The notes beneath the pieces are model-generated. The model did no database searches, was not told the DNA's origin, and worked only from the letters and a program-made list of their open reading frames with translations. A stretch of 64,000 bases of DNA, from the NCBI GenBank assembly GCA_012934845.2, contig WNNJ02003777.1, positions 22,418 through 86,417 of the forward strand, read 5' to 3'. A program made the translations under genes and the position numbers. This document shows positions 20,301-28,868 of this stretch, piece by piece (the first letter of the stretch is position 1; every line of letters begins with the position of its first letter). Source of the DNA: Pomphorhynchus laevis. Its lineage: Eukaryota > Acanthocephala > Palaeacanthocephala > Echinorhynchida > Pomphorhynchidae.

Positions 20301-23194
20301 ATATTTCTATATATTTGATGATTGAATTTTTAGTAAAATTAGTTTAGTCTTATCAAATCAAATTTAGAGCAAATCAAATAGTTTAGAAAATAATGTTTCT
20401 CAGATGAATCAAATAGCACATTGGATTGTATTATATATATGGAGAAATAAGGCGTAAGTATGATGCTATTGTATAATTCCTCAAAAACGAAAAATTCACC
20501 ATAATACAAAAGCTGAGATCAATTAAAGTTCGTGACATTAGAAGAGTCTTTCACGAATGGATCTAGATTGCTATAAATTATAAAAACGTCGTTACACTGT
20601 AAACATGAAATAAAAAATATTTATTGAAATATGGGTAAAATAAAAAATATCTTAAATTAATTGCTTAAACCTTCTCTTAGCATTGTTTTCCAAAATAAAC
20701 AAACAAACCTTTTAAAGGGTAGTTCCAAGTTAGCTATATACTTCAAAACATAATTTGCAAACCGTTGTAATTCGCTGTCACCAAAATATTCTTTAATTTG
20801 CTAAATTGAAACAAAAAAAACATGTTTAAATTCCACTTTACAAAACCTGTTATTTATTGAAGAAAATAAAATAGTATAAAATAAGCGGCGAAAAAATATT
20901 TCCGCGTCAAGGTAAAAAAGTCTAAAGAAAAGTTATCCTTCTTTACACGTTAGATTTGCATGTGAAAAAATTAAATCAGCTAACTGAGTCTACGTATTGT
21001 TATATAATTATAAAATAAACAAAACATAATAATGCTAAATCAAAATTTAATAATTAAATAATAAAATTAATAATTGTTTTTAGATTTTCTATAATTTAAA
21101 TCAAGTTAAAAAAATAAAAATAAAAATAAAAAATAAAAAATAAAATTTAAAATAAACGTCATTTTTATGAATTGACTAATAAATAACAGACGTTGTATCA
21201 GAATAAGAATTAGAGGTCATCAGGAGGAACTGCTATGCTATCAGGTTTCGGCCCCTAACTCCTCTACCCAACATAGCAGCGGGGCCAAATACATGCTAAT
21301 GATGTATTTCCTTTGAAATAACTATCTAGTATCTTATTCTAATACAAAGTATATTATTTATTATCCATCCATAAAAATTTGCCACTTAAGAGTTTAAATT
21401 TATTCTTTATATTATTGTGTTGATTTATATATTTTACTATTTTCTGTTTCATGTTATTTTTACAGTAACCTAGTTTAAAATATATATCTATTAAATTATT
21501 TAAATGATTTTGAAGAAAGCCAATATCATTACATATTGTTGCAATTCTTAAAATTTCATTATTTAATGTATTATATTTTATATTATATGGTATGCATGAA
21601 TGCTCATGCAAAAATATGTTTCTTGTAAATTTAAATATGTCATCTTTACGATAAAATTAATAGTAGTTTTAGTTAATGTTAATTTAATGTTCATATCTAG
21701 ATATACACCTTCTTTATCATTAATATTGGTTTTGTTAAGAATAAGGCGTTCTGGATAAATGTGCTCACTAATTGAACAAAAATTATTAAAGTTAAACACA
21801 CATATGTCATCAATGTATCGAAACATATATTTCATATCTTTATATAATTTAGATTTATTTTTTAAACAGTTATGAACAAATTCATATTCTATAAAGCTTA
21901 AAAACAAGTCAGCTATAACTTTGTTTTATTGTAACGTTTTCGTTTGATGATAGCGGTCAGCTATCGAAAATTCGACTAATTTTTGAGAAATAAATTTACT
22001 TCAACCTCTCATGTAAATTCAAAAATTCTAAAGTTTAATTATTTTATTTGAGCTTTCTGCATACAGTCAAAGATTAAAGACAGTGTCCCGTATTAATATA
22101 TATAACGGGAAATGTCCGAATTAGGTAAGTAATTTATTAGATTATGCGAATATTATAATATCCAATTGGGTCTGCGTGCATTGTTTGCTATATACAATGT
22201 TTACTATCTTCACATGCCTGTAATTGACTCGTCATCGCAATCATTCTCGCCAGAATCAAATAAACTTTAATATTTTATACTTGCATTTATTTTTCTGTTT
22301 TTAATTTATATTAATTTACTATTTTCCGTTTACTATTTTCCTCATTTTAATGTTATTTTATATTTATTTTCTGTTTAAAAATGGCATTTTTAAGTATTTC
22401 ATCAAAAATATTAAACAATCACGTATATCATACTATCTGCCCGCATTTAATCGCGATAAAATCATTGCATTTGTTACAATGATAAACTATTATCGTAGAA
22501 ATAATTATAGTTATCTTATAAATCGATTGTTTACTAATGTTTTAATTTAAATTTATAAAAATAAATAAATTTTGATCTATAAATTTAATATTTATTGAAC
22601 TCATATGTTTTAATTATTAATTGAACTCATGTTCTATCAGTAATTAAAACATACAAACGAACAATCGATTTATAAAATAAACTGCTTAATTTACTGTTTA
22701 TAGTTAAATGATATTAATTTGATGATCGCGTAATGTCTAAAAAGATGCACATTAACTTTGTATCTTTGAATTAAGAATATCAAATTTAGAAAGATAACTT
22801 GTATGCATATTTTACTACCTTTGAGTGAATAAGTTTACCATTGTGGTAAGTAATAAGTCCATTTTCCGGAAATATATAGTCAAATTCATTAACAACTAAA
22901 AGCATCATGAAGAGTTATCTATTTTTGATATTTTATTAACTTACTGTTTGGTCCCACTTGTTCAGAAATTTTTACCAAATCAGATCCACTTACAAGTCCA
23001 ATTATGTACTTTTCTCTTGCATTCATTAAACAATTCTTGATTGAGCACTCAATCGGCTACGCACAAATGGAAATAGTCATGAATCTAAATAAGCAGGGTA
23101 CATGAAGCAAATTTCATATACATACCATTCGAGGATGAGTCAACGTACCATCAACGTCAAAGATTAAGGCAGATTTTGCTGTGGTGGACTGCAT
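2216..23194 (-). CDS. Pmm2: phosphomannomutase, complete 8-exon gene
   Basis: Encodes the cytosolic HAD-superfamily enzyme that interconverts mannose-6-phosphate and mannose-1-phosphate, feeding GDP-mannose synthesis for N-glycosylation and GPI anchors. Exons (high to low): 23194-23126, 23056-22945, 22895-22819, 20800-20709, 17725-17626, 12371-12296, 2648-2533, 2320-2216. Lengths sum to 747 nt, 248 aa plus stop (human PMM2 is 246 aa). All seven introns are GT-AG and phases agree at every junction. Motifs: DVDGT at residues 13-17 (nucleophile and acid/base Asp), FPENGL in exon 3, [10 protein letters not shown] and SPIGR (131-135) in exon 5, GGQISFDVF in exons 6/7, GWDK, and FFGDK/GGND across exons 7/8 (Mg site). 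The ATG at 23194 opens directly before the catalytic motif, as in the family. The introns are swollen by TEs. I see no inactivating change. The choice of Pmm2 over Pmm1 as symbol is by length and general similarity. Confidence 0.95.
2533..2648 (-). CDS. Pmm2: Pmm exon 7
   Basis: Acceptor ATTTAG. Translation begins with the split Gly, then [20 protein letters not shown] and later [10 protein letters not shown]. Contains the conserved GWDK and FFGDK motifs. Donor GTATTG; ends in phase 0. Confidence 0.95.
3391..3673. repeat. foldback (palindromic) element 1 in Pmm intron 7
   Basis: Long inverted repeat with arms of about 115 bp: ATTTTAAATAG...GATAAAGAATTATTGGAGCT on the left is mirrored by AGCTCCAATAATTCTTTATC...CTATTTAAAAT on the right. 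The middle carries three copies of a CTGAAGATGCWAACAG-type unit (two plus, one minus) around two small palindromes, TTACGTAA and TTACAATTGTAA (3543-3554). CTGAAGA (3559-3565) ... GAAA (3586-3589) resembles a hammerhead core, with a partly paired GCWAAC/GTTAGC stem. No transposase ORF and no clear flanking duplication were seen. It shares its centre and motif plan with the foldback at 47.66-47.89 kb. Confidence 0.85.
3674..4970. other. intronic stretch without recognised features
   Basis: AT-rich intron 7 sequence of Pmm with only short ORFs. No transposon protein, exon or RNA gene was recognised. Confidence 0.4.
4971..6240 (+). mobile_element. canonical Penelope-like element fragment (RT then C-terminal GIY-YIG)
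   Basis: Plus-strand pieces in different frames give a PLE RT: around 5220-5290 a GLSMGNS...PAS segment, the counterpart of the AMGSPLSP motif, then [13 protein letters not shown], and at 5360-5608 a frame with [18 protein letters not shown], typical of Penelope RT. Downstream, 5925-6060 encodes [20 protein letters not shown] then [10 protein letters not shown], a GIY-YIG nuclease of the C-terminal Penelope type (Tyr-Ile-Val replaces Tyr-Ile-Gly). The catalytic YVDD region around 5335-5350 is disrupted by a stop. It is old and inactive, and inserted in Pmm intron 7 antisense to the gene. Confidence 0.8.
6604..7654 (+). pseudogene. LINE X ORF1 (gag-like, zinc knuckles), frame-disrupted
   Basis: Read in several frames. 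C-terminal knuckles are visible: [14 protein letters not shown] around 7207-7248, with the usual His replaced by Asn, and [15 protein letters not shown] at about 7334-7378, a CX2CX3HX6C knuckle typical of Jockey/I/R1 ORF1 proteins that bind LINE RNA. Upstream, 6744-7007 contains [20 protein letters not shown], which is not assigned to a domain. At least two frame changes separate the pieces. Confidence 0.7.
7811..9958 (+). pseudogene. LINE X ORF2 (APE endonuclease + RT), frame-disrupted
   Basis: Starts with an ATG at about 7811, and the endonuclease core [20 protein letters not shown] follows. [12 protein letters not shown] at about 8224 is the endonuclease GDFN motif. The RT is seen as [17 protein letters not shown] (about 9385), the [10 protein letters not shown] segment (about 9565) and [13 protein letters not shown] (9652 on), with the catalytic YADD intact. 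Several frame changes and stops interrupt it. The C-terminus is lost at the TIR element junction. Confidence 0.75.
9957..11310. mobile_element. TIR-flanked DNA-transposon-like element with 72-bp ends
   Basis: The left end at 9957-10028 begins TTAGCCAGACGCGGAAGAAC and runs to CGTCAGTGC. The reverse complement of 11239-11310 begins TTAGCCAAACACGGAAGAAC and runs to the same CGTCAGTGC, matching over about 72 bp with roughly ten differences. The inverted start motif also recurs at 10031-10051, closing a 95-bp palindromic unit, so a short internally deleted copy may be nested at the left end. The interior is mostly a minus-strand LINE X fragment. 11040-11240 is unassigned. No transposase was recognised. 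Confidence 0.65.
10170..11040 (-). mobile_element. LINE family X 3' fragment, minus strand
   Basis: The 221-codon frame at 10362-11027 gives [54 protein letters not shown] and [19 protein letters not shown] palm with intact YADD, through the thumb. The 3' UTR continues to about 10170-10200. Upstream it is cut at about 11040, a 5' truncation usual for LINEs. This frame is the longest unbroken RT segment of family X here. Confidence 0.85.
11311..12295. other. intronic stretch without recognised features
   Basis: AT-rich Pmm intron sequence. I recognise no coding or repeat signature until Pmm exon 6 at 12296. Confidence 0.4.
12296..12371 (-). CDS. Pmm2: Pmm exon 6
   Basis: Acceptor TTTAAAG. 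Translation [20 protein letters not shown] then IVYSI and a split Gly, matching the family segment before GGQISFDVF. Donor GTATGT; ends in phase 1. The exon is only 76 bp and lies isolated between introns of 5.3 and 9.6 kb. Confidence 0.92.
12372..13477. other. intronic stretch without recognised features
   Basis: Pmm intron 5 sequence, AT-rich, with a small palindromic TTAATTAATT block near 12420-12450. Nothing else was identified. Confidence 0.35.
13478..13733. mobile_element. MITE-like element with ~75-bp terminal inverted repeats
   Basis: Ends: ATGTAAGGATGTTATACTGC...GTCTGCAAACTAGTGTACGA on the left, and its reverse-complement counterpart ATGTAAGGATCTTATACTGC...GTCTGCAAATTAGTGTACGA on the right. 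The roughly 75-bp arms surround about 100 bp. No ORF. This size and symmetry fit a non-autonomous DNA transposon. The superfamily is not assignable because no clear target duplication is visible. Confidence 0.75.
13760..14060 (+). mobile_element. PLE 3' terminal module, solo copy (diverged)
   Basis: Contains GGAAATACGTCATTAACATG then TATTT, GCTGCTATGTTAG, GAGCTCCTCCTGGTGATC and CTTATTCTGATACATCG, in the same order as the 3' end of the PLE at 50.0-50.4 kb. The AAATACGT/ATGTATTT hairpin is kept with a G-U pair. The pseudoknot strands have decayed. No RT is attached. Confidence 0.7.
14061..14948. other. intronic stretch without recognised features
   Basis: AT-rich. The ORF at 14323-14553 has no recognisable motif and looks random. 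No other feature was seen. Confidence 0.35.
14949..15361. mobile_element. MITE-like element with ~92-bp TIRs and internal direct repeats
   Basis: The left arm starts GTGGTTGTTTGAACCCTATC and ends CTACATTTCGTGTTT. The right arm, reverse complemented, starts GTGGTTGTTTGAATCCTATC and ends the same way, about 92 bp each with few differences. Inside, the unit AACACATTAATTGTGTAATT then TGGTATATAAGCCA is present twice (about 15053 and 15180), each preceded by ACGAAATGT. There is no coding capacity. CTCTTTTCTAT occurs both about 60 bp before the left arm and directly after the right arm, which may be chance. Confidence 0.8.
15830..16890 (+). repeat. two purine-rich (G/A) strand-asymmetric tracts
   Basis: 15830-16010 and 16615-16890 are rich in GGAAATG/GGGAATGG/AAAGGGGAAG on the plus strand, in contrast with the AT-rich surroundings. 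A related segment occurs twice: AGAGTGATGGATGTAACCTG near 15790 and AGCGTGATGGGTGTAGTTAT near 16045. It lies in Pmm intron 5, where these would be pyrimidine tracts on the transcript. No gene is supported. Confidence 0.5.
17626..17725 (-). CDS. Pmm2: Pmm exon 5
   Basis: Acceptor AAATAG. Translation [20 protein letters not shown] then [18 protein letters not shown] is the substrate-binding signature of eukaryotic PMM. Donor GTATTT at 17625; ends in phase 0. Reading through this donor gives no PMM-like protein. Confidence 0.94.
17815..18125. repeat. degenerate ~21-bp minisatellite in Pmm intron 4
   Basis: Units of about 21 bp resembling TTGCATTTAATCTCGTCRYA follow one another in tandem (for example near 17855, 17920, 17965, 18005, 18060). 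On the minus strand the repeat translates as a seven-residue pattern of the CKSNEI / CTGYEI kind over the frame 18015-17824. The open frame follows from a repeat length divisible by three. I do not regard it as a gene. Confidence 0.65.
18720..19100 (-). mobile_element. PLE 3' terminal sequence (solo)
   Basis: The plus strand has AGTTAACTGAATCTACGTAT, an AT-rich stretch, the reverse complement of TTATTCTGATACAATGTC, GGTTTCGGCCCC and the AAATACATGCC...GATGTATTTTC hairpin. The order is that of the other PLE ends in reverse. A deletion removes the segment between the TTAGAGGTCA and AGGTTTCGG blocks, so one pseudoknot strand is missing. Confidence 0.65.
19235..20180 (-). mobile_element. PLE 3' part: RT C-terminus plus terminal module
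   Basis: 19235-19560 is a terminal module. 19735-20175 matches, on the minus strand, the last RT residues seen at 21.35-21.9 kb (stop, then [13 protein letters not shown] frames with frame changes). It is a decayed sibling of the copies at 21.0 and 42.6 kb. It lies in Pmm intron 4 and has the same orientation as Pmm. Confidence 0.65.
20193..20292 (-). repeat. 100-bp duplicate of the PLE segment at 19919-20017
   Basis: TTGCAATTCTTAAAATTTAA through GTTTCTTGTAAATTTAAATA repeats the sequence 275 bp upstream almost exactly. A local duplication or a second truncated insertion would explain it. Confidence 0.6.
20709..20800 (-). CDS. Pmm2: Pmm exon 4
   Basis: Acceptor AATTTAG. Translation includes [20 protein letters not shown] and then [11 protein letters not shown], matching the cap-domain helix before the KRGTF motif. 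Donor GTTTGT; ends in phase 2, splitting the Arg codon completed in exon 5. Confidence 0.92.
20967..21912 (-). mobile_element. PLE 3' part in Pmm intron 3
   Basis: The terminal module (20967-21350) includes perfect AAATACAT/ATGTATTT, GGCCCC/GGGGCC and CTGCTATG/CATAGCAG pairings on the element strand. The RT C-terminal region is at 21354-21907 (minus), with [17 protein letters not shown] carrying the catalytic [23 protein letters not shown], and [20 protein letters not shown]. It is 5'-truncated at about 21912. A frame change splits the two RT pieces. Confidence 0.85.
22516..22675. repeat. small inverted repeat with 33-bp arms
   Basis: TTATAAATCGATTGTTTACT then AATGTTTTAATT (22516-22547) is mirrored by AATTAAAACAT...GAACAATCGATTTATAA (22642-22675). 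Two copies of ATTGAACTCATRTT lie between them. It is AT-rich, in Pmm intron 3, with no coding content. It may be a foldback remnant. Confidence 0.5.
22819..22895 (-). CDS. Pmm2: Pmm exon 3
   Basis: Acceptor TTTTAG. Translation [20 protein letters not shown] corresponds to the conserved FPENGL segment at the start of the cap domain. Donor GTAGTA; ends in phase 0. Confidence 0.93.
22945..23056 (-). CDS. Pmm2: Pmm exon 2
   Basis: Acceptor TGCGTAG lies before 23056. Translation includes [20 protein letters not shown], matching the family's IGVVGGSD..K..EQLG region. Donor GTAAGT; ends in phase 1. Confidence 0.93.
23126..23194 (-). CDS. Pmm2: Pmm exon 1
   Basis: 23 codons from ATG, reading [20 protein letters not shown] and then PRM. 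It carries the DxDGT catalytic motif. Donor GTATGT follows at 23125; exon end phase 0. Confidence 0.93.
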
Positions 23195-23770
23195 ATCTAC
23201 AAACAAATAAGTGATTTTGATCAAGGCAAGACATCCACTCATTTTTTATATTAAGTAATTTCTTTAGATGTAAAAATTTATTTAATTAATTCCTTCATTA
23301 AGTGATTTCTTTACGGAATTTCTTAAATGTTGCAACAATTGCATACACGAGAACATCACCGCATTTTTTTAATATACAGACAAATGCAATTATTTCAATT
23401 CGAAGACAACGAGCATGAGCTTATAGGCAAGCGAACTTTATATAGAGAGAGTGCAGATTTATCATATAGAGTATATAGTAAGAGTATAAAATATTTATAT
23501 AAATATTATTTATATGAAGACTACGAATGGATCAAGCAATGTTTCGTGTTGCATTTTCTTATTTTAATAACTAATTAATTTATTTACGAACTTATTGTGA
23601 GCCAGCTATTTGAGCTAGTGCTCGTATGTTGTTGAATGTATAATAATAAATATTCTATACATATATAGTATATATGTATAGGATTAATAGGTCTGTTGTT
23701 AAGATGCAAACATTAATCAGATCAAAGGCTGTATATTTATCATCTCTCATATAAATTCACTTCGTAAAAA
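23195..23770. promoter_or_regulatory. region upstream of Pmm exon 1 (promoter not resolved)
   Basis: This holds the Pmm 5' UTR and promoter by position only. It is AT-rich. I see no convincing TATA or initiator element to place the start. The ORF at 23327-23578 has no known motif. Confidence 0.3.
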
Positions 23771-23800
23771 AAGATTTATTTTAATGTGGCAAATTCGTAG
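23771..23800 (-). mobile_element. CR1 3' tail, ~30-bp fragment
   Basis: AAGATTTATTTTAATGTGGC then AAATTCG equals the 3' end of the CR1 elements at 24.9, 25.9 and 28.8 kb (AAGATTTATTTTAACGTGGC). It is an extreme 5' truncation, or a seed of one. Confidence 0.5.
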
Positions 23801-23819
23801 GATAAAGTATTTTTAAAAT

Positions 23820-24180
23820 TTTATATTTAAATTGAGGTTTTTGCATATTATTTTCTCTAAATGTTTTTATTAACTTGCCCATATGATTTGCAAATATGGT
23901 CCCAAGTACGCAGCCCATTGATACACCTAATATAATCTCATATAATCAAACTATCGTACTGTTTGTAGAGCTAGTTGTCCTGTAAAAAATGGTATCCCAC
24001 ATGTACAACCCCGATGAAGCTCTTGAAGTCATTTTTTTGTATCCCAAGAAGTTTTGGATCGGTATATTCGTTTGTAGACGTAATTCATTATTATTGGAAT
24101 TGTTTGTTATAAGTATACGTTTGTGAAAAATATGTTTACATTCATAGAGCAAACGATTTGGGAATCCCTAGAAAGTTTTT
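23820..24180 (-). mobile_element. PLE-like RT fragment (weak)
   Basis: The minus strand near 23930-23870 reads GVSMGCVLGTIFANHMGKLI, resembling the AMGSPLGPIFAN motif of PLE RTs. The neighbouring frame 24152-23946 is consistent with the region just before it. The motif is degenerate and the flanks are disrupted. A BEL or other RT origin is not excluded. Confidence 0.4.
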
Positions 24181-24915
24181 ACAACTTCCATGAATCCCTT
24201 GTTGACCTTAGCTAGTATTCTTTTGCTGTATATTGGGAAATGAGTGTAGCTAGTTACTGAGATATTTTGGACGTTCGACACGGCCGTTTTCATGAGGATT
24301 AAATCAGGACAAATGACCAGTTGCTACACGTTTTGAGAACAAATGCCGTTTTATTTCAGTCGATGTGAAACATTCTGCATTATCCGAGTGAATATATTGA
24401 GGAATACCAAATACTGCAAAGAGGGCTTCTAATTAAGAAATTACGATGGGTGAAGTGGTGTCAACGCAAAGGAACGCGAATAAGAAACGAATGTATTAAT
24501 CGACAACCACTAAGATATATTTATTTGAGCTCCTTTATGGCAATGTCCCTTGAAATCGATCGATAAGGACTCGAACGGCTTTGTCGCCTTGATAACATGG
24601 CACGGTTCCAGGCTTAGGAGCCTAGGCTTGATTTCACAGCATATCTAACAGTTAGCACACACTCGCTTTACATCATCGCTTGTATAAGGAAGTTAATGGG
24701 ATCGGATGTAAGCATTCAATCGTCGGATTTCGGGATGACAAAATGTGTTGTGCATGTTTGTTAACTAACTAAAATTCAACTTTACTGCACAAACTCTCGA
24801 TAACGCATCAGCGACTGTATTCAAGTGCCCTGGTCTGCAGACAATGTCGAATTTGAAGCAGTAAAGTTCCAGTCTCATCTTTCGATCTTGTCATTTTTAT
24901 GCGATTATTCTGCTT

Positions 24916-25592
24916 AAGATAAAGATAAGATAAAGATATTTTTAACGTGGCAAATGCGTGCAAGCGCAAGCTTACATGACCACAACAAAACAAAAACGTA
25001 AATCATATGTCGAGAAGGTGTGAACGGAGGAGGTGTTTGAACGTGATAAAGGAGGGAGAGCGGCGGACGTCGAGAGAAAGTTAATTCCAGGCGAGTGAGG
25101 CGGCGACGAAGAAGAATCGGAGACCGTAGTTGTTGGAGTAATTGGAAACGTGGAGTAAGAGGTTATGACGGGAACGCAGCGAGAGCGAGGTGGTACGAGT
25201 GTCGTCTAAGAAAGAAAGATTGATGAACGATGGGGAGCCGACAGCGATGAGACGAAAGGTAACGAGAAGAAGGCGGAGTTTGATGTGGATGTGGATGGTG
25301 GGCAAGGAGAGTTGGGCAAGATATGTGGATGTGTAGTCGAAGCGACGGAGACGAAAGAGTACACGAACGGCAGAGTTGATTATGCGTTGTAGGGGTAGGA
25401 TGATGGATTTTGGAGAATTGGCGAAAAGGCTAAGGCAGTAATCGATTTTAGGGAAAAGAAGCGATGAAAGAAGATACATACAAGAACGGAAGTCGATAAG
25501 TGGAAGGATATGGCGGATGTCACAGAGAATTAAGTTAGACGAGCGGACCTTGTCACGGACGAAGGGTTTAAGGAAAAGGTTATCATCGAAAT
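24916..25592 (-). mobile_element. CR1 3' fragment inserted in the gypsy fossil
   Basis: The frame at 25081-25479 gives [40 protein letters not shown] and ASLAWN, nearly identical to the C-terminal RT region of the CR1 copies at 28.8 and 58.9 kb. The 3' UTR has the ACGTGGCAAATGCG...CATGACCACAAC signature. It is 5'-truncated at about 25592 inside the element's RT region. Confidence 0.9.
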
Positions 25593-25889
25593 GCTTCAGT
25601 GCAGCATGAAGGATACTGATTTTTGGTCGGTTACAACTGTAAACTCTCTGCCTATCAGATAGTGTCTCAACTTTCTCAATGACTCGACAATGACTTGGGC
25701 TTCCTTTTCCATCGATGAATACTTTTGTTCAGGGATCGTAAGCGTACGAAAAAAGAAGGCTACCGGACGCCCTTCCTGATTGAGATAAGCAGCTATCATA
25801 CTGGCCGAAGCATCCGTTTCAACGACAAGTCTTTTAGTATCATCAATGTTAAACAAGACAGCAGAAAGCATATCACTCTTAAAGTTTTC

Positions 25890-26010
25890 GAAAAAAAATT
25901 ATGTTTTTAACGTGGCAAATGCGTTCCAGCGCACGCTTACATGACCACAACAAAACAAAAATGTAAATCATGTGTCAAGAAGGTGTTATGTGTCGAGAAG
26001 GTGTAAAGGC
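25890..26010 (-). mobile_element. CR1 3' end, ~115 bp, inserted in the gypsy fossil
   Basis: TTTTTAACGTGGCAAATGCG...CGCTTACATGACCACAACAA matches the CR1 3' UTR. Coding sequence is absent. The GTGTCGAGAAGGTGT block appears nearly twice (about 25975 and 25990). Confidence 0.75.
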
Positions 26011-27904
26011 CTTTATTGCTTCGAAAGCCTTTATTGCTTCGCTAATCAAAAACAATTATTCCAAATTAAATTTTCCAATTTGTCAAAAAAATACTTATTC
26101 AGTGTGTGTAGTATGAAAATAAACCTCGTGCTATTTGCAACGATTCTGGATTATTCGGAACTGGGAGCTCGGTCAGTGGCTTTAAACATTCAGAGTCGAG
26201 ATTTATAGAATAATTTTGGACGAAATAACCCAGGAGATGTACACTTCGTTTCCGCAATCTAATTTACTTTCATTCAATTTCAGACCCACTCGTTCGTAAA
26301 CTTCGATGAATTTTGCAACGTTTCTGTCGTGTTCATATTTTGTCATTCCACATATTGTTATATCATCCAGATACGCGAATGTATCATTAAGACCATTTTC
26401 TTTTATTAGACCGTCCATAATATGCTGAAAGTATAGTACGGCATTTAGTAGGCCAAATGGAATTCGACAAAATTGGAATAAGCGTCGAGTGTCTCCGAAA
26501 GCAGTGAATTCCTTCTCTTCGGAGTGTAATGAAATTTTGTGGTATGCAGATTCGAGATCGATTAAGGAAAAGTATTTACAGGCGGACACTTTGGAAACGA
26601 TTCCTTCCATACTTGGAAGATAATATCCATCCAGCATTGTGAATCTATTGAATGTTTTCGAATAGTCCACCACCAATCACTTCTTATACTTCTCATTAGA
26701 CGTAACGACCACCTGTGCTCTCCATGAGAAACAGCTTAATTCGATGATTCCTTCACTCTCGAGTTTCTTGATTTCATTCCGAATAAAATCGGTATGAAAA
26801 TTTCCTTTATTTGGTAATAATTAGTCGACAGTGAGCCGTCATTGTTGAAAAGAATTTAGGCGGTTCGATCTTAGCAGCGTTTATAACACACACCGTAATC
26901 GAATTTAGCTTGTCGTTGAAACAGAATGTGATCTGTTTAAGAAGTTCCATGAACGATCTACCAAGAATGGAAATATGAGCATGGATTGTCGAGAACATCC
27001 AGTTTTACGTCTTTGTAATTTTTAGCTTGTAATTGGATGCTTACCTCAACCACACCAAACGATATAGGAGACGCACTTCCGGTGACCATGTATATTTTCA
27101 TGTTTAAAGGTCTGTATCTTATTTGAAAGGTTTCCAGAGCTTTGTGACTGATTAAGTTCAAGCTGCTTCAAGTGTCTCATAAACAAACAACCTGCGATTA
27201 CAAATGAGGTCAGAGTGTGTAGTGGTTGACACTGAAGTTGTTGATGAAATGGATGAGATAGATGAGCAAAAACCAGATTTTATTGACTGTTTTGAAGATC
27301 TGCAAACCTTAGCGTAGTGACCGATTTTGCCACACTTATTGCAAGTTGCCGAAATTGCAGGCACAACCATATTTGATGTTTTTTGATGCTTCCGCTGAAG
27401 AAGGTAGACCACTAAGTATTTCTAACAGTAGCTAGGCATTGATAGCAGGGTTAATCGTTATTCGATTGTTCGCAGATGTTAAACTTAAAATTGATTCCTT
27501 GTTTGCTTAAATCATTGCGGTCGAACACCATAGCGAGAGTGTCGTAGCCTTTAGCAATATTTACTGAATGTCTTCACGCATAATTCAGCTGGTTTCAAGG
27601 ATCGGTCAATGAACATGACATTTAGGTCGATTTCCCTAAGCTCCAGAAGTCGCTGACATGTAATATCCGAGGATAATCTTGTTATGACGACATCGATCAA
27701 AACATCATATTTGTACTGTTCAGCTGAAACAGCTTTGGACTGGAGCAAACTATTGTAATACTACGCAAACTTCTGAAAACGCCTCAGGCAACATTACATG
27801 GATCAGTTAAACTGCACGTAATTGAGAATAACGATGTTACACTTTCTTATTATTATAACAAACAGCAGCAAATGAGCTATAAGCTAGTGTCGCTTACAAA
27901 ACAT

Positions 27905-28765
27905 TTAAAAAACGTCAACAAATAAAGAATTCAATAAAACGATATCGCAAATTCCTTCTCTCTGCTTCGATGGCTTTCTTGGTAGCATCACTAGATATAC
28001 TACGAGAGATATTCAGGCACTTTAGTGCATTCCACTCATTAATTAATCTGGTTGCAAATCGATGGGGAACATGATTTCTTGTAGTAGGCTTTATTAATCT
28101 CCACACATGCCCACGAGTTTCTAGTCTATCATTCATGGAGAGTAAGCTGGAGAGACCACCAAAAGCCATCGAAAACAATTTTGACTGCAGTTGCTAAATC
28201 AATGGCTGATCTACGATATTTAAAGGTGCCGAGACGTAGAGATGTCAAACGTTCAGCAAATCTCAAATTGGAGAAATTCGGAAACATGCACGATCCTTTA
28301 CGTAACAGGTTCTCAATCTCACGGAATTAGCTTAAAGTCTATGGATAAGTTACAGGTAAACCGTATTCAAGGATGGTTATAATATATGAGTAAAATAGCA
28401 GCTTGAATATTGATGGACTTATCCCATCAAAAGACTTAAAAACATCCATAAATAGGATACTTCGATTACATATATATCTAGTATGAACATTTGTTTATAA
28501 GCTACAGGTCATCATCACAACAAGATCATTGGTTTCACTTACTTAGCTTATCTGAATCGAACATATCTGATACGATGAGTTTCGTGAAGAACCAATGGAC
28601 ATGTGAGCACATTCAGAGGGGTTAACCATCAAACTATTTTCCGATGCCCATTTTTCTAGATATGTCAGATCATATTGAAGAATCTTAATGCCCCTCCCAT
28701 CTCTAATACGCCGCCTATTAATTCTTTTTGATCGCATGAAGGTGGTAATATGCTGTGATAGCCAA
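27905..28765 (-). mobile_element. LINE RT C-terminal fragment (CR1/Jockey group)
   Basis: 28543-28737 encodes DLTYLEKWASENSLMVNPSE, the post-YADD segment typical of these LINEs. 27915-28178 encodes HVPHRFATRLINEWNALKCL, the family's C-terminal signature (R..N.WN.L). The pieces are in different frames with about 350 bp between them. It is distinct from the CR1 copies that follow. Confidence 0.6.
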
Positions 28766-28868
28766 AAAGAAATTTACCGATTTAAAAAAAAAAAAAAAGA
28801 TTTATTTTAACGTGGCAAATGCGTGCCAGCGCACGCTTACATGACCACAACAAAAACAAAACTGTGAA

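Larger units (their letters stand above)
24190..27780 (-). mobile_element. Ty3/gypsy-type LTR retrotransposon fossil
   Basis: Parts in the order expected on the minus strand: gag end with a CCHC knuckle (CNKCGKIGHYAKVC) around 27160-27410, protease-side region about 26800-27160, RT about 26200-26700 (FSLIDLESAYHKI, FCRIPFGL, FAYLDDITI), RNase H about 25596-25871 (VVETDASASMIAAYL), and integrase remnants about 24300-24750. I found no LTRs. It is broken in many places and interrupted by two CR1 3' ends, so it is older than those CR1 insertions. Confidence 0.8.
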
